From UBA5189 sp040389445 (GTDB taxonomy: Bacteria; Chloroflexota; Limnocylindria; Limnocylindrales; CSP1-4): 64,000 nucleotides of DNA. The notes under the pieces are model-generated. The model saw only the letters and a program-made list of their open reading frames with translations. It was not told the DNA's origin and did no database searches. Each line of letters starts with the position of its first letter. Positions within the stretch are counted from its first letter, which is position 1. The position numbers and the translations under genes were made by a program. Location: positions 201,151 to 265,150 of the forward strand of contig JAZJZX010000014.1 of NCBI GenBank assembly GCA_040389445.1, given 5' to 3'. Shown piece by piece: positions 48,883 to 56,836 of this stretch.

Positions 48883-50597
48883 ACGAGCATCCTCTCGAGC
48901 ACTTGTTCCTCGGTCAGGCCGTCATAGGCCGAGCCTTCGGGCTCGAGGTGGAGGGCGCCGGCAGCGAGGGCATGACCGCGGGCGACCCACGAGAGCGTCG
49001 CAGCGAGCACCGAGTCGATCTTGAGATCGACCTTCGGCTTCTCAACCGTCCAGAGGAACCCCTCGTCATCTCGCCAGCCGGTGTCCTTGCGGACGGCGTT
49101 GCCCACGTGCTCGGTGAACAGGGCGCACCATTCATCGCGCTCGGCGCAGTGACTCATCTCGCCGGTCGTGATCGCCTGCTTCCACTCGCGCAGCGCGATC
49201 GCCATCGCCCGGAGCCGCGCCGTCTCCCACTTCACGATCTTGTCGGGCCAGCGACCAGCCCAGGCGTCGAGATGTGACTGGACATAGGGCGGGTCGGCAT
49301 AGAGGCGCCAGACGTCCCACCAGTCGAACGCCTGCTCGAGGACCCGCTCGACCTCGAGCATCGGAACCTCCTTGCCCGGACCGCCTGGACGCCAGATGTG
49401 GAGCGGCCACTGGAACCCCGAGGCGACCTCGGTCGCGACGATCGGGAAGTGGTCCCAGCGGACCGAGCCGTCAAGGCCGAGGACGATGAGCGCGCCTTTT
49501 GGCGGAACGTATGACGTTGTCCGGCGGCGGGCGATCCATGCCGTGATGTCGAACGCTTTGCCGGCGCCTTCGACGATCTCGTTCCCGAAGTACCGGCGCG
49601 CTTGGGGCGGATCGAAGTTGAAGATCTTCCGCGCCTCAGAGTCAATCGAGGCGAGGTCGACATGGCCGCCGTACTCGCGGCGATGGTCGACCGGGTAGAC
49701 GTGCTCGAGGATGGCCCGCCGCTCCTCGATATCACCGAAATGGTCGTGCTCGTCATCTGGACGGCCGCAGGCATGCGTCGATGGTGCGAACGTGGCCTGA
49801 CGCCAGATGTCCGGCTCGCCCGACTCGAACTCACGCTGGGCGACGCTATGTTGCGTGGGATCCCAGGCGTTCGCCAGCAGCGTTGCGCGCCCGCCCGTGC
49901 CGGCGAGGTTGCGGTACTGGGCATTGGCGACCTTGTCCATGCCGTTGGACGTCCACCACTGCTCGAGCTGGTCCTCGAGGACGAACGTCGTGCGAGCACC
50001 GAGGCGGGACTGCTCGCTCGATGTGACGACCTCGATCCGCGCCTCGTCATCGGCGGCACGGAGGCGGATGAATGCCTCGCCAACGTTCGGGATCAGATCG
50101 GCCAGTGGGCCCTTGCGGATCATCGGCCTGAGGACGTCGAACGTGTTGTCAGTCTGATCCTCCGAGAATGCCGTCACCTGGATGAGTGGCGTCGGCCAAG
50201 GCATGCCCATCGGCTCCCCGGGGTCGTATCCATACTCCCAGCCGCAATGGCACTCATGATCGATGCAGGCGTAGCCGTCGTCCTTCCCGGCCCAGCCGGC
50301 GAACAGAGCGGGCCCCTCGGCCTCGGCGCAGATCTGGGCTGCACCCATCGGGTTCTTGCCCCACTTCTGGGGCGCGACGATCAGCCCTCGGGAGTGCACG
50401 AACGCCGGCCCGAGGATCGGTGCCTCGGGCACCCAGACCGCATCGCCCCTGACGAGATAGAAGCCGGCGAAGAATCGCAGCTGCTCGTCATACAGGCGAA
50501 AAGGAGCACCGGCGCGGAATCCATCCGGGATCACGCAGTGCTGCTCAATCCATGAAGGCACGATTGCCATCGTCCGCGGCTCACGAGGCGCGAGCAT
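48879..50597 (-). CDS. terL: Terminase large subunit
   Basis: 572 residues. The ATPase half has the Walker A-like LIVAPQKWGKNPMGAAQICA and TTFVLEDQLEQWW (Walker B). The nuclease half has IVLGLDGSVRWDHFPIVATE, YADPPYVQSHLDAWAG and KIDSVLAATLSWVAR, holding the acidic residues. It cuts and translocates DNA into the prohead. A GGGAGG six bases before the ATG at 50597 supports that start, giving a 17-bp overlap with the small subunit. Confidence 0.9.
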   Translation of the reverse strand: MLAPREPRTMAIVPSWIEQHCVIPDGFRAGAPFRLYDEQLRFFAGFYLVRGDAVWVPEAPILGPAFVHSRGLIVAPQKWGKNPMGAAQICAEAEGPALFAGWAGKDDGYACIDHECHCGWEYGYDPGEPMGMPWPTPLIQVTAFSEDQTDNTFDVLRPMIRKGPLADLIPNVGEAFIRLRAADDEARIEVVTSSEQSRLGARTTFVLEDQLEQWWTSNGMDKVANAQYRNLAGTGGRATLLANAWDPTQHSVAQREFESGEPDIWRQATFAPSTHACGRPDDEHDHFGDIEERRAILEHVYPVDHRREYGGHVDLASIDSEARKIFNFDPPQARRYFGNEIVEGAGKAFDITAWIARRRTTSYVPPKGALIVLGLDGSVRWDHFPIVATEVASGFQWPLHIWRPGGPGKEVPMLEVERVLEQAFDWWDVWRLYADPPYVQSHLDAWAGRWPDKIVKWETARLRAMAIALREWKQAITTGEMSHCAERDEWCALFTEHVGNAVRKDTGWRDDEGFLWTVEKPKVDLKIDSVLAATLSWVARGHALAAGALHLEPEGSAYDGLTEEQVLERMLV

Positions 50598-51063
50598 TCG
50601 AGCCTCCCGTCCCGGTGATGACGCTGAGTCGGTCTTTCGCGGACGCTCCCGGAGCGCGTCGCGGTGCGGCCGGGGCGGGGTCGCCCGACTCGATGATCCA
50701 GCGATTGGCCGCCAAGCCCGCGCGACTGAGGCCGAGGTCGGTCTCCTGGCGGATGCGCGCCGTCGTCAAGCCAGAGGCGGACCCGCGAACGAGCGACTGG
50801 CGGACCGTTCGGATGTAGAGCGCCACCTGGAGCTCGAGGCCGAGCCGCTCCCACATGATCGCCTGCGGCTTGGCCCACTCGATCGCCCATCGCTGACGCT
50901 CGAACTTCGTCGGACGTCCGGGCAGCGGCCACGGCGGTGGCTCGCCTTCGCGGCCGGATGCCGGGAGGTACTCGAATCCGGAGCGGTCCGGACTGCGCCC
51001 GCGCCGGATCGCGTTCGGGTCGCGGGGCGGACCAGAGCGCGCTCGAGCGCCGCCACTCGGCAT
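50581..51063 (-). CDS. terS: Putative terminase small subunit
   Basis: 160 residues. A basic N-terminus (GGARARSGPPRDPNAIRRGR), then a helical domain with LPGRPTKFERQRWAIEWAKP and LTTARIRQETDLGLSRAGLA, which could be the DNA-binding helices. Position just upstream of terL and after an HNH gene supports the call; direct sequence evidence is modest. Confidence 0.7.
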   Translation of the reverse strand: MPSGGARARSGPPRDPNAIRRGRSPDRSGFEYLPASGREGEPPPWPLPGRPTKFERQRWAIEWAKPQAIMWERLGLELQVALYIRTVRQSLVRGSASGLTTARIRQETDLGLSRAGLAANRWIIESGDPAPAAPRRAPGASAKDRLSVITGTGGSNARAS

Positions 51064-51404
51064 CAGATCGTCCCCGATCGCGCAGCCCCGGCCAGTCGCC
51101 CGCCCTGGACGCTCTGGCACCTGGCACATGCAGGCTGCAACGGGCTCGACCAGTCCCCGGGCCGGGTATAGTCGCCGCCGGTGGCCACGCCCGTGCAGCC
51201 CGGGAGCCGCAGCGCACAGGGCAGGCCGCGGAGCTGACGGACCGCCCGGTCGTAGGCCGCGCCATGGCCACGTGCCTGTCGAGGGATCCCGCGGTGGTTT
51301 CGCGACGATCGCGGATCCCGGGACGTGTCATGACGCGGGCAAGCCCCGCGCTCGACTAGCTCGGGGCACCCAGGTCGGCTGCAGACGCGGAGGGCGGACG
51401 GCAT
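51063..51404 (-). CDS. HNH endonuclease of the packaging module
   Basis: 113 residues. CSRPGCPELVERGACPRHDT and RGHGAAYDRAVRQLRGLPCA begin the domain; VATGGDYTRPGDWSSPLQPA, CARCQ completes an HNH-type zinc finger. HNH proteins next to terminases (HK97 gp74 type) stimulate cos cleavage and packaging, so a cos site may lie nearby. Confidence 0.75.
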   Translation of the reverse strand: MPSALRVCSRPGCPELVERGACPRHDTSRDPRSSRNHRGIPRQARGHGAAYDRAVRQLRGLPCALRLPGCTGVATGGDYTRPGDWSSPLQPACARCQSVQGGRLAGAARSGTI

Positions 51405-51646
51405 CAGCGCCCCGGGACGAAGAGACGGCTCGCTGGCCCGCGCTCGCGCTCCGCGCGATACGTTCCCACGACCTGGGTCAGGAGCCAGCCTGCAAACTCG
51501 GCGATCTCGGCATCGGTCGCATCGGTCGGCAGGAGCACTGCTGCCGGGCGACCGGTGGAGCTGATCGTCACGCGGAACTCGCGCACCGACACCGGATGCG
51601 GAGCCTCGGCCGCGGCGACCGCGGCGTCGATCTGGTCGATCGCCAT
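51404..51646 (-). CDS. Hypothetical protein in the lysis-packaging region
   Basis: 80 residues with VREFRVTISSTGRPAAVLLP then DAEIAEFAGWLLTQVVGTYR. Alpha/beta pattern, no family recognised. The ATG at 51646 is used; the start of the longer frame is shadow. Confidence 0.5.
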   Translation of the reverse strand: MAIDQIDAAVAAAEAPHPVSVREFRVTISSTGRPAAVLLPTDATDAEIAEFAGWLLTQVVGTYRAERERGPASRLFVPGR

Positions 51647-51647
51647 G

Positions 51648-51950
51648 TCAGGACTGCTCGCGGAAGGTGCCGGGGGCCCCGGTCGCCTCATCGTGGATCC
51701 CGGTCGCCAGCTTGGCGATCGCGAGCCAGGCGACAAACGCCGAGAAGGCCGAACCGAGGCTGTAGGCGTGCTGGTCGACGAACGCGAGCGTCACGAGGAT
51801 CATTGAGAACGTCAGCGCGAGCGCCTGTTCCCAGGCCCGGGCGCCGATGATCGGCAACGTGCGCTTGAGGACCTCGACCAGAGTGGTGATGAGGCCTGCC
51901 GCGGCGACCGCGCCGGCGATGGTGAGGACGTCCGCGAGTGCGATGTCCAT
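51648..51950 (-). CDS. Holin-like membrane protein
   Basis: 100 residues with three hydrophobic helices (about 5-27, 42-60 and 67-86: VLTIAGAVAAAGLITTLVEV, ALALTFSMILVTLAFVDQ and GSAFSAFVAWLAIAKLATG) and a charged C-terminus. The gene follows the amidase and has AAGGAGG before ATG 51950, so a holin role is likely: pores that release the endolysin. Confidence 0.75.
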   Translation of the reverse strand: MDIALADVLTIAGAVAAAGLITTLVEVLKRTLPIIGARAWEQALALTFSMILVTLAFVDQHAYSLGSAFSAFVAWLAIAKLATGIHDEATGAPGTFREQS

Positions 51951-51951
51951 G

Positions 51952-52884
51952 TCAACCTCCTTGCAGGATGGCTTCGGTGGTGGCGGCATCCCTGACCGCC
52001 TTGGCGCCTGCGGCCCGTCCGGCCTTGGCGGCCGCGGCGAGGTCGGCCTGCGTCGGGCCGACGGATGCAGGGGCGAGCGTGACGAGGCGCTTGACGATGA
52101 GCAGGCCCTTCAGGGCACCGTCGGTGACGCGCAGGAACGGCCCGCTGCGCGGGACGGGTGGCGTTGCCGTGCCGATCCAGGAGACGCTCACCTCGGCGTC
52201 GGCATGGGCCTGCGACGGGCTCGTTGCGACGAACTGCGCGACCACGACGCCCGGCTTGGCCGGGTCATAACCGTTGAGCGTGACGCCGGTGGCGACGCGC
52301 CATACCCGGGGCGCCGGGTCGGTGAGCAACGTGGCCGTGACGACGGGGAACATATCGACCTCCTGCGCGAACAATCCATGCCCGCCGATGGATGCCCACG
52401 GCACCTTGCCGCCGGGGCAGGCTTTGTAGTCCTGAAAGTCGCGGTGCCCGAGCAGGCCCTTGATGGATGGATGGCGGCCACGTAGGTCGGCGATCAGGGC
52501 AGTCAGGCTCTTGACCTGATCCGCGTTCGGTCCGGCGGCGGCGAACCCCTCGAGCTCGACGGCGAACAGATAGCGGTTCGGGTCGGCCCAACCATCGGTG
52601 CCGAGCACGGCCTGGCCGACCTTCGCCGAGTAGATGCCGAAGTCGGGTGCGTCATTCGTGTCGGCGTCGAAGGCGACGCGGAGCGAGTGGCTGGCGTCGG
52701 CGTCCTTGACCATCTGGACGATCCGCCCGCTGTACTCGATGACGAAGTGCGAGCTGTTGTCGTTGGTCGGATGGGTCAGCCACGACACCGTCCCGCCGCC
52801 CTCGGCCATGTGGACCACCACGGCGTGCGGCTCGGTCATGCCGCCGGCCGTGAAGTATTTCGCGGCGACGAAGGGGTACGTCAT
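51952..52884 (-). CDS. N-acetylmuramoyl-L-alanine amidase endolysin
   Basis: 310 residues. The N-terminal amidase-2/PGRP-type domain includes PHAVVVHMAEGGGTVSWLTH (zinc His), SSHFVIEYSGRIVQMVKDAD and LLGHRDFQDYKACPGGKVPW (zinc His and Cys). A beta-rich linker (about 195-265) and an Ala-rich C-terminal helix follow, probably cell-wall binding. It cuts peptidoglycan at lysis. Confidence 0.9.
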   Translation of the reverse strand: MTYPFVAAKYFTAGGMTEPHAVVVHMAEGGGTVSWLTHPTNDNSSHFVIEYSGRIVQMVKDADASHSLRVAFDADTNDAPDFGIYSAKVGQAVLGTDGWADPNRYLFAVELEGFAAAGPNADQVKSLTALIADLRGRHPSIKGLLGHRDFQDYKACPGGKVPWASIGGHGLFAQEVDMFPVVTATLLTDPAPRVWRVATGVTLNGYDPAKPGVVVAQFVATSPSQAHADAEVSVSWIGTATPPVPRSGPFLRVTDGALKGLLIVKRLVTLAPASVGPTQADLAAAAKAGRAAGAKAVRDAATTEAILQGG

Positions 52885-53237
52885 CCGGTCCACCGACCGT
52901 TCGTGACGAAGGCGTGGAACTCGGCGTGGGTCTGGCACTGCACCGAGGGCGAGAGCGAGAGATCACCGCCGGCGAGTGACCCCGTCTGTGTCCAGACCTC
53001 CGGGCCGAAACCGGGCTCGAGCATCAGGGCACCCTCGCATCGAACATCCCATTCGGGCGTGTCGTGGGCGATCACGTACCCGACGATCCGCCGATCCGCC
53101 TCCGTCTCGCCCTGGTCGGGTCGCCGGTGATAGGACGGCCGGATGCAGACGCCGGCGCCGATCTCGACACATGGCTTGGGCGGGTGGACGGGATGCTTCG
53201 GAGCCTCCGTCCCGTAGCCCGGATGCTGATGGTTCAT
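52881..53237 (-). CDS. Hypothetical protein of the lysis module
   Basis: 118 residues with RRIVGYVIAHDTPEWDVRCE and FGPEVWTQTGSLAGGDLSLS. Beta-rich; two Cys in the N-terminal third. The ATG overlaps the neighbour stop (ATGA). Possibly an accessory wall-binding protein. Confidence 0.55.
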   Translation of the reverse strand: MNHQHPGYGTEAPKHPVHPPKPCVEIGAGVCIRPSYHRRPDQGETEADRRIVGYVIAHDTPEWDVRCEGALMLEPGFGPEVWTQTGSLAGGDLSLSPSVQCQTHAEFHAFVTNGRWTG

Positions 53238-53455
53238 CGATCCTTGCCCCCGCGGAAGATCGCCGGCGCGTCGAGGCCGACGAGCGTCAGGGCGGCCACG
53301 AGCACGAGGCCGAGCACAACGTGATCGACCTGGTAGTCGAGGCTGACCGCGTCGATGATCGCCATCATCACGACCGCCCCGAGCAGCGCCAGGGCGCCGA
53401 CGATGCGAGCCGTCCGAAAGTCGTCCCGTCGCGCCGGGGGTTGCTCACCCGCCAT
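53234..53455 (-). CDS. Two-helix membrane protein of the lysis module
   Basis: 73 residues with two hydrophobic helices (ARIVGALALLGAVVMMAIID and VVLGLVLVAALTLVGLD). Together with the 45-residue membrane ORF upstream it may be an antiholin or pinholin component. Confidence 0.55.
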   Translation of the reverse strand: MAGEQPPARRDDFRTARIVGALALLGAVVMMAIIDAVSLDYQVDHVVLGLVLVAALTLVGLDAPAIFRGGKDR

Positions 53456-53582
53456 GCCGCCGCAGCCATGCGGCACGCACCATGACGAGCGGGAGCAGGA
53501 CAAGCCGATCGATGGCGATCCCGGTCGCGACGCCACCGAGGAAAACGGTCAGGATGGCGGCGAACGGATCGGTGTTCAGCAC
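53445..53582 (-). CDS. 45-residue single-pass membrane ORF
   Basis: From GTG 53582: a hydrophobic helix (FAAILTVFLGGVATGIAI) then a basic tail (RAAWLRRHGG). It overlaps the next gene start by 11 nt. Spanin-like or holin-associated roles are possible; weakly supported. Confidence 0.4.
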   Translation of the reverse strand: MLNTDPFAAILTVFLGGVATGIAIDRLVLLPLVMVRAAWLRRHGG

Positions 53583-53673
53583 GATCGCGCTCCGGCGAAT
53601 GGAGCAGCGACCGCCGGGAGGATTGGAGCGGAGGTCGCCGGGCGCGGGAGGACGTGCATGACCACGGCGAGAA

Positions 53674-53693
53674 CGGTAGCTGCGCAGCTACCG
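53674..53693. repeat. 20-bp perfect palindrome
   Basis: CGGTAGCTGCGCAGCTACCG is a perfect palindrome in the gap between the LuxR-type HTH gene and the small membrane ORF. It could be an operator for the HTH protein or a terminator-like hairpin without a T tract. Confidence 0.75.
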
Positions 53694-53698
53694 ATGGG

Positions 53699-53926
53699 CT
53701 AGGTATCGGTTTGTTCTATGCGCCTCTCGAACACGATCAGGACGGCCTGCACCGTGGAGTCAACATCGAGTCGCGAACGTACGTTCGCCAGGGTGGCCCG
53801 GACGGTGGCCAGCGCGACGCCGCAGCGATGCGCTGTCATCTTCTGGCTCCCGGTCTCGGCATAGGCGCGCAGGATCTCAATCTGGCGCGCAGTGAGGAGC
53901 GTCTCGATGCCGGGCGCGAAGGTCAT
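53699..53926 (-). CDS. LuxR-type HTH regulator
   Basis: 75 residues, essentially only a GerE/LuxR-type DNA-binding domain: TLLTARQIEILRAYAETGSQ, MTAHRCGVALATVRATLANV, RSRLDVDSTVQAVLIVFER. As the second gene before the late operon it may control late transcription. ATGA overlap with the upstream gene. Confidence 0.75.
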   Translation of the reverse strand: MTFAPGIETLLTARQIEILRAYAETGSQKMTAHRCGVALATVRATLANVRSRLDVDSTVQAVLIVFERRIEQTDT

Positions 53927-54279
53927 GGCTCGTAGCTCTGCATCTGGAGCGCGTCGAAGCACCTGACCGTCCTGTGGGAACTCCAGTGGCCGAGCCCGTT
54001 GGCCTGGCCGTAGCGGATCGCATTGGCCTCGACGATCCAGCCGCCGATGAATCTGCCCGTATCGAGATCCCGGCGCCGGCGAGCTCTGATCGATCCCTCG
54101 ACGACCGTGGCACCCTGCTCCCAGAACCAATCGAGGAGGGCGTAGATTGCAAGACTCCGATAGCGTAGACGCGGATGGACCCTAAATGCAGGCTCGGCCT
54201 CGAGGGTCATCACGCGAGCCAGCGCCATCCGTGAATCCAGTGGTGACACCAGTTCAGCCTGATCTGTGTTCTCTGCCAT
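53923..54279 (-). CDS. First gene of the late arm, starting at the att core
   Basis: 118 residues (AENTDQAELVSPLDSRMALA, then YRSLAIYALLDWFWEQGATV). The ATG A is base 54279, the first base of attR; there is no Shine-Dalgarno, because the preceding sequence is the antisense tRNA core. In the excised circle this ATG would overlap the stop of the gene at 14206-14523 as TGATG. The N-terminal extension read from the core is spurious. Family unknown; context suggests a regulator. Confidence 0.6.
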   Translation of the reverse strand: MAENTDQAELVSPLDSRMALARVMTLEAEPAFRVHPRLRYRSLAIYALLDWFWEQGATVVEGSIRARRRRDLDTGRFIGGWIVEANAIRYGQANGLGHWSSHRTVRCFDALQMQSYEP

Positions 54280-54328
54280 CAGGTTGCGGACCTGAAGGTC
54301 GTGGGTTCGAGTCCCGCCGGGCGCGCCA
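54279..54328 (+). repeat. attR core (50-bp direct repeat)
   Basis: Second copy of the 3' part of tRNA-Arg(GCG), identical to 14206-14255 but without the 5' half of the tRNA; therefore only a remnant. Host sequence resumes at 54329. Bases 54329-54467 hold no gene I can see, only the merR promoter. Confidence 0.95.
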
Positions 54329-54430
54329 GCTCCAGCACGCATGAGCCTCGCCGAGTCCCCGGCTTACCACCCAACCGTGCCGGGTCGAGGTGATTGCACG
54401 AGGACGGTGATTCGACCTTGGTGACGTCCC

Positions 54431-54461
54431 TTGACATTGGTGCGGCTATAGGGTCTACGGT
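54431..54461 (+). promoter_or_regulatory. merR promoter with 19-bp spacer
   Basis: TTGACA (54431-54436), 19 bp, TACGGT (54456-54461), ATG 6 nt later at 54468. A spacer of 19 bp is the elongated type that MerR proteins activate by DNA distortion, so the gene is probably autoregulated. The CTATAGGGTC inside the spacer could be an operator half-site. Confidence 0.7.
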
Positions 54462-54467
54462 TGGCGC

Positions 54468-54866
54468 ATGCGGATAGGACAACTCGCCGAGCAGCTCGGA
54501 ACCACGCCCAACGCCATTCGCTACTACGAGCGGAGCGGCATCCTGTCGGCGCCACGACGGTCCGCCAACGGGTACCGGGCATATGACGAGCGTGACGCCG
54601 AGCGGCTTCGCGTCCTGGTCGGACTCCGGCAGTTGGACCTGCCCCTCGCCCAGGCCGCGCAGCTGTCCTCGCTGTGCGCAGATGGTCGGTGCGCGGAGGT
54701 CTCCGAGGAACTGCGCTCGGCGATCACGGACAAGCGAGTCGAGCTCGCGAAGCGGATCACCGAGTTGCGGTACCTCGATCAACGGCTGGCCCACCTGGAC
54801 GGCCGGTTGGTGACCGGCGAGCCGCCGAAGACCCTCATCACGATCGGAAAGGAGGACTGCCCGTGA
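54468..54866 (+). CDS. MerR-family regulator, probably metal-responsive
   Basis: 132 residues. The N-terminal winged helix reads RIGQLAEQLGTTPNAIRYYE then RSGILSAPRRSANGYRAYDE; a dimerisation helix (VELAKRITELRYLDQRLAHL) follows. Cys residues in LCADGRC and at the end (EDCP) could bind a soft metal, as in CadR/ZntR/MerR relatives. It is the first host gene right of the prophage and is coupled to a tiny Cys-rich peptide gene. Confidence 0.85.
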   Translation: MRIGQLAEQLGTTPNAIRYYERSGILSAPRRSANGYRAYDERDAERLRVLVGLRQLDLPLAQAAQLSSLCADGRCAEVSEELRSAITDKRVELAKRITELRYLDQRLAHLDGRLVTGEPPKTLITIGKEDCP

Positions 54867-54922
54867 CTCGCTGCACTGGATGCTGCTGCGACAAGCACTG
54901 CTGCGGCTGCGGAACCCGCTAA
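54863..54922 (+). CDS. 19-residue Cys-rich peptide, putative mini-metallothionein
   Basis: From GTG 54863 the frame reads MTRCTGCCCDKHCCGCGTR then TAA: seven Cys in 19 residues, with CC, CxC and His spacing of a metal-binding knot. The GTG overlaps the merR stop (GTGA) and a strong AAAGGAGG lies ten bases upstream within merR, so translation is likely. Encoded with a MerR regulator, it may buffer or present the inducing metal. Far too short for gene callers. Confidence 0.65.
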   Translation: MTRCTGCCCDKHCCGCGTR

Positions 54923-55098
54923 CCGCGGTCGACTGCCTGCAACGGGACGGCCCTCCGGTCGACGGCCCTCGGGTCGGTCGACCGCCCCGCCCCGCTTGCC
55001 GGGCGCATCGTTCCAGCAAGGACCGCACCCCTGCCCGGCCGCGAGTCGCCCTGTCGGGTACTGAGCCGGGAAGCCGGGCGCGGTACGCTGCGCCCCAA

Positions 55099-56322
55099 AT
55101 GACCGCTGACTTTCCGCGCCTTCGCCTGCGCGATCCCGATCCGGAGTTGCTCGGCCTGCCCTGGGAATTGCCCCTTGAAGCGTGGCCTTCCGACGGATTG
55201 GCGTTCCGCGAATTGCCCGTCGGGCCGTCGCGACACCTGGTTCGATTCCTGCAGACCGAGCGTGGCCTCGTGGCCCTGAAGGAGGAGCCGGTCCAAATCG
55301 CCGATCGCGAGTACGACATTCTGCGGCACCTCGAGGACGCCGGATTGCCGGCCGTCATTCCGATGGGCGTCGCCGCCGCACCCGATGCCAGCGAAGCGAT
55401 CCTGCTGACCCGCTTCCTGCCGAACTCGCTCCAGTACCGGCGGCTGCTCTCACGGGTCCCGCCCGGCCCCGGCTATCTCCGCGATCAACTTCTCGACGCG
55501 ATGGCCGGCCTGCTCGTCGAGCTCCATCGGGGCGGCGTCTACTGGGGCGACTGTTCGCTTGCCAACACGCTGTTCCGTCGCGATGGGGACAAGGTCCAGG
55601 CATATCTCGTCGATGCCGAAACCGGCGAGCGCCACCCCGCGCTGTCTGATGGTCAGCGCATCTACGACCTCGAGGTGCTCGTCGAGAATGTCGCCTTCGG
55701 CCTCGCCGACCTGGCCGCCCACCAGGATCGAAGCGATCTCTTCGACGATGCGCTCGCTGCCGCCGAGAGCGTCCGCGACCGGTACCAGCTCCTGTGGGAC
55801 GAGCTCACGGCCGAGGTCGAGATCGGCGGGGACGAGCGCTTCGCGATGACCCAGCGCGTGCGCCGCCTCAATGACCTCGGGTTCGCCGTGGACGAGATCC
55901 AGCTGGTCCCGGGTGAATCCGGGGCTGTTCGCATGCGAGTGGCGGTAACCAACCGCCGATTCCACGCCCGCGAATTCGAGCGCCTGACGGGTCGACGCAC
56001 CCTCGAAGGCCAGGCGCGTCTGCTGCTCAACGACCTTCGCGAGTATGGAGCGTGGCTGGAGCGAGCCGAGGGCCGTTCGCTGGCACTCACGGAGGCTGCC
56101 ACGCGTTGGGAGGACGACGTGCTGGCCCCGGCCCTCGAGCGGCTGAGGGTTGCCATCGGTCGATCCGGGGACGCGATCCAGGCCTACTGTGACGTGCTCG
56201 AGACCAAGTGGCTTCGATCGGAGCAAGCCGGTCGGGACGTCGGCCTCCGTGCCGCCCTCGACGCGTACCTCGATGACCAAATTCCGGGCCCCGATGCCGG
56301 GCCCATCGGAGCACCCGCGTGA
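55099..56322 (+). CDS. DUF4032-type kinase-like protein
   Basis: 407 residues. The first 250 look like a protein-kinase-like fold: HLVRFLQTERGLVALKEEPV (Lys), LLVELHRGGVYWGDCSLANT (catalytic Asp/Asn) and AYLVDAETGERHPALSDGQR (metal Asp). LPS kinase/WaaP-type domains with a C-terminal DUF4032 half are known, and the remaining residues (RFHAREFERLTGRRTLEGQA, LLLNDLREYGAWLERAEGRS) fit that. Substrate unknown. ATG follows TACGCT (55084-55089), suggesting a near-leaderless start. Bases 54923-55098 hold no other visible gene. Confidence 0.75.
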   Translation: MTADFPRLRLRDPDPELLGLPWELPLEAWPSDGLAFRELPVGPSRHLVRFLQTERGLVALKEEPVQIADREYDILRHLEDAGLPAVIPMGVAAAPDASEAILLTRFLPNSLQYRRLLSRVPPGPGYLRDQLLDAMAGLLVELHRGGVYWGDCSLANTLFRRDGDKVQAYLVDAETGERHPALSDGQRIYDLEVLVENVAFGLADLAAHQDRSDLFDDALAAAESVRDRYQLLWDELTAEVEIGGDERFAMTQRVRRLNDLGFAVDEIQLVPGESGAVRMRVAVTNRRFHAREFERLTGRRTLEGQARLLLNDLREYGAWLERAEGRSLALTEAATRWEDDVLAPALERLRVAIGRSGDAIQAYCDVLETKWLRSEQAGRDVGLRAALDAYLDDQIPGPDAGPIGAPA

Positions 56323-56804
56323 CCCTGGGCCGGGGCGAAGGCATCCGCGTCCAGGCACTCGGCGATTCGCTCGATCGCCTGCGTGCCGCCGCCGCTCCCC
56401 TCCGGGAGGTGCCCGGGTGGGCGACCATCGACCTGGACCGCGCCCAAACTGCCCTCTCGAGCACGCTGGGTCGCCCTCTCTCGGTATCGGAAGCGGCCGA
56501 TGACCTCCTCGGCGCATCGGCACGGCACCTGCGCCTCGCCGACGGGCAGGAGGTGGTCCTGCTCGAGCCATCGACCGAGGGTCGCCTTGCCGCCGCCCTC
56601 GCGCGCCACGGTGAGGGGATCCAGGTCCTGTATCTGCTCGTCGGCGCCGATGGTTTGCGACTGGCTCGAGATGCCGGCTTCGCGCTGACCGATCGGCGCC
56701 CGGGACCCTTCGGGTCGGAAAGGCTGATCCTCGGCGGGCCTCGCTGGGGACCGTTCCTCATCCTTGCCGGTCGTGACAGCTCGGCTCGGGGGCTGCCGCG
56801 GTAG
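56319..56804 (+). CDS. Hypothetical protein coupled to the kinase-like gene
   Basis: 161 residues from a GTG overlapping the previous stop (GTGA). Sequence such as VPGWATIDLDRAQTALSSTL and DGQEVVLLEPSTEGRLAAAL suggests a small alpha/beta protein. No recognised family. Translational coupling links it to the kinase-like protein. Confidence 0.65.
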   Translation: MTLGRGEGIRVQALGDSLDRLRAAAAPLREVPGWATIDLDRAQTALSSTLGRPLSVSEAADDLLGASARHLRLADGQEVVLLEPSTEGRLAAALARHGEGIQVLYLLVGADGLRLARDAGFALTDRRPGPFGSERLILGGPRWGPFLILAGRDSSARGLPR

Positions 56805-56836
56805 GATCGGCTCCCAGGCAGTTGATGGAGGACGGC

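Larger units (their letters stand above)
14206..54328. mobile_element. Integrated temperate phage of HK97-type with long-tail genes, about 40.1 kb
   Basis: Bounded by a 50-bp perfect direct repeat derived from tRNA-Arg, with a tyrosine recombinase beside the left copy. It holds complete modules for integration, replication and recombination, immunity, tail, head, packaging and lysis, with no obvious inactivating frameshift among recognised genes. Tape measure, tail tube and tail-completion genes imply a siphovirus-like particle. All genes run leftward except 30060-31137. Excision would yield a 40,073-bp circle. Confidence 0.95.

Noticed and set aside
54280..55358. Long minus-strand ORF running from the host into attR
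   Set aside because: It is antisense to merR and the kinase-like gene and ends in the tRNA core; codon positions fit the plus-strand genes.
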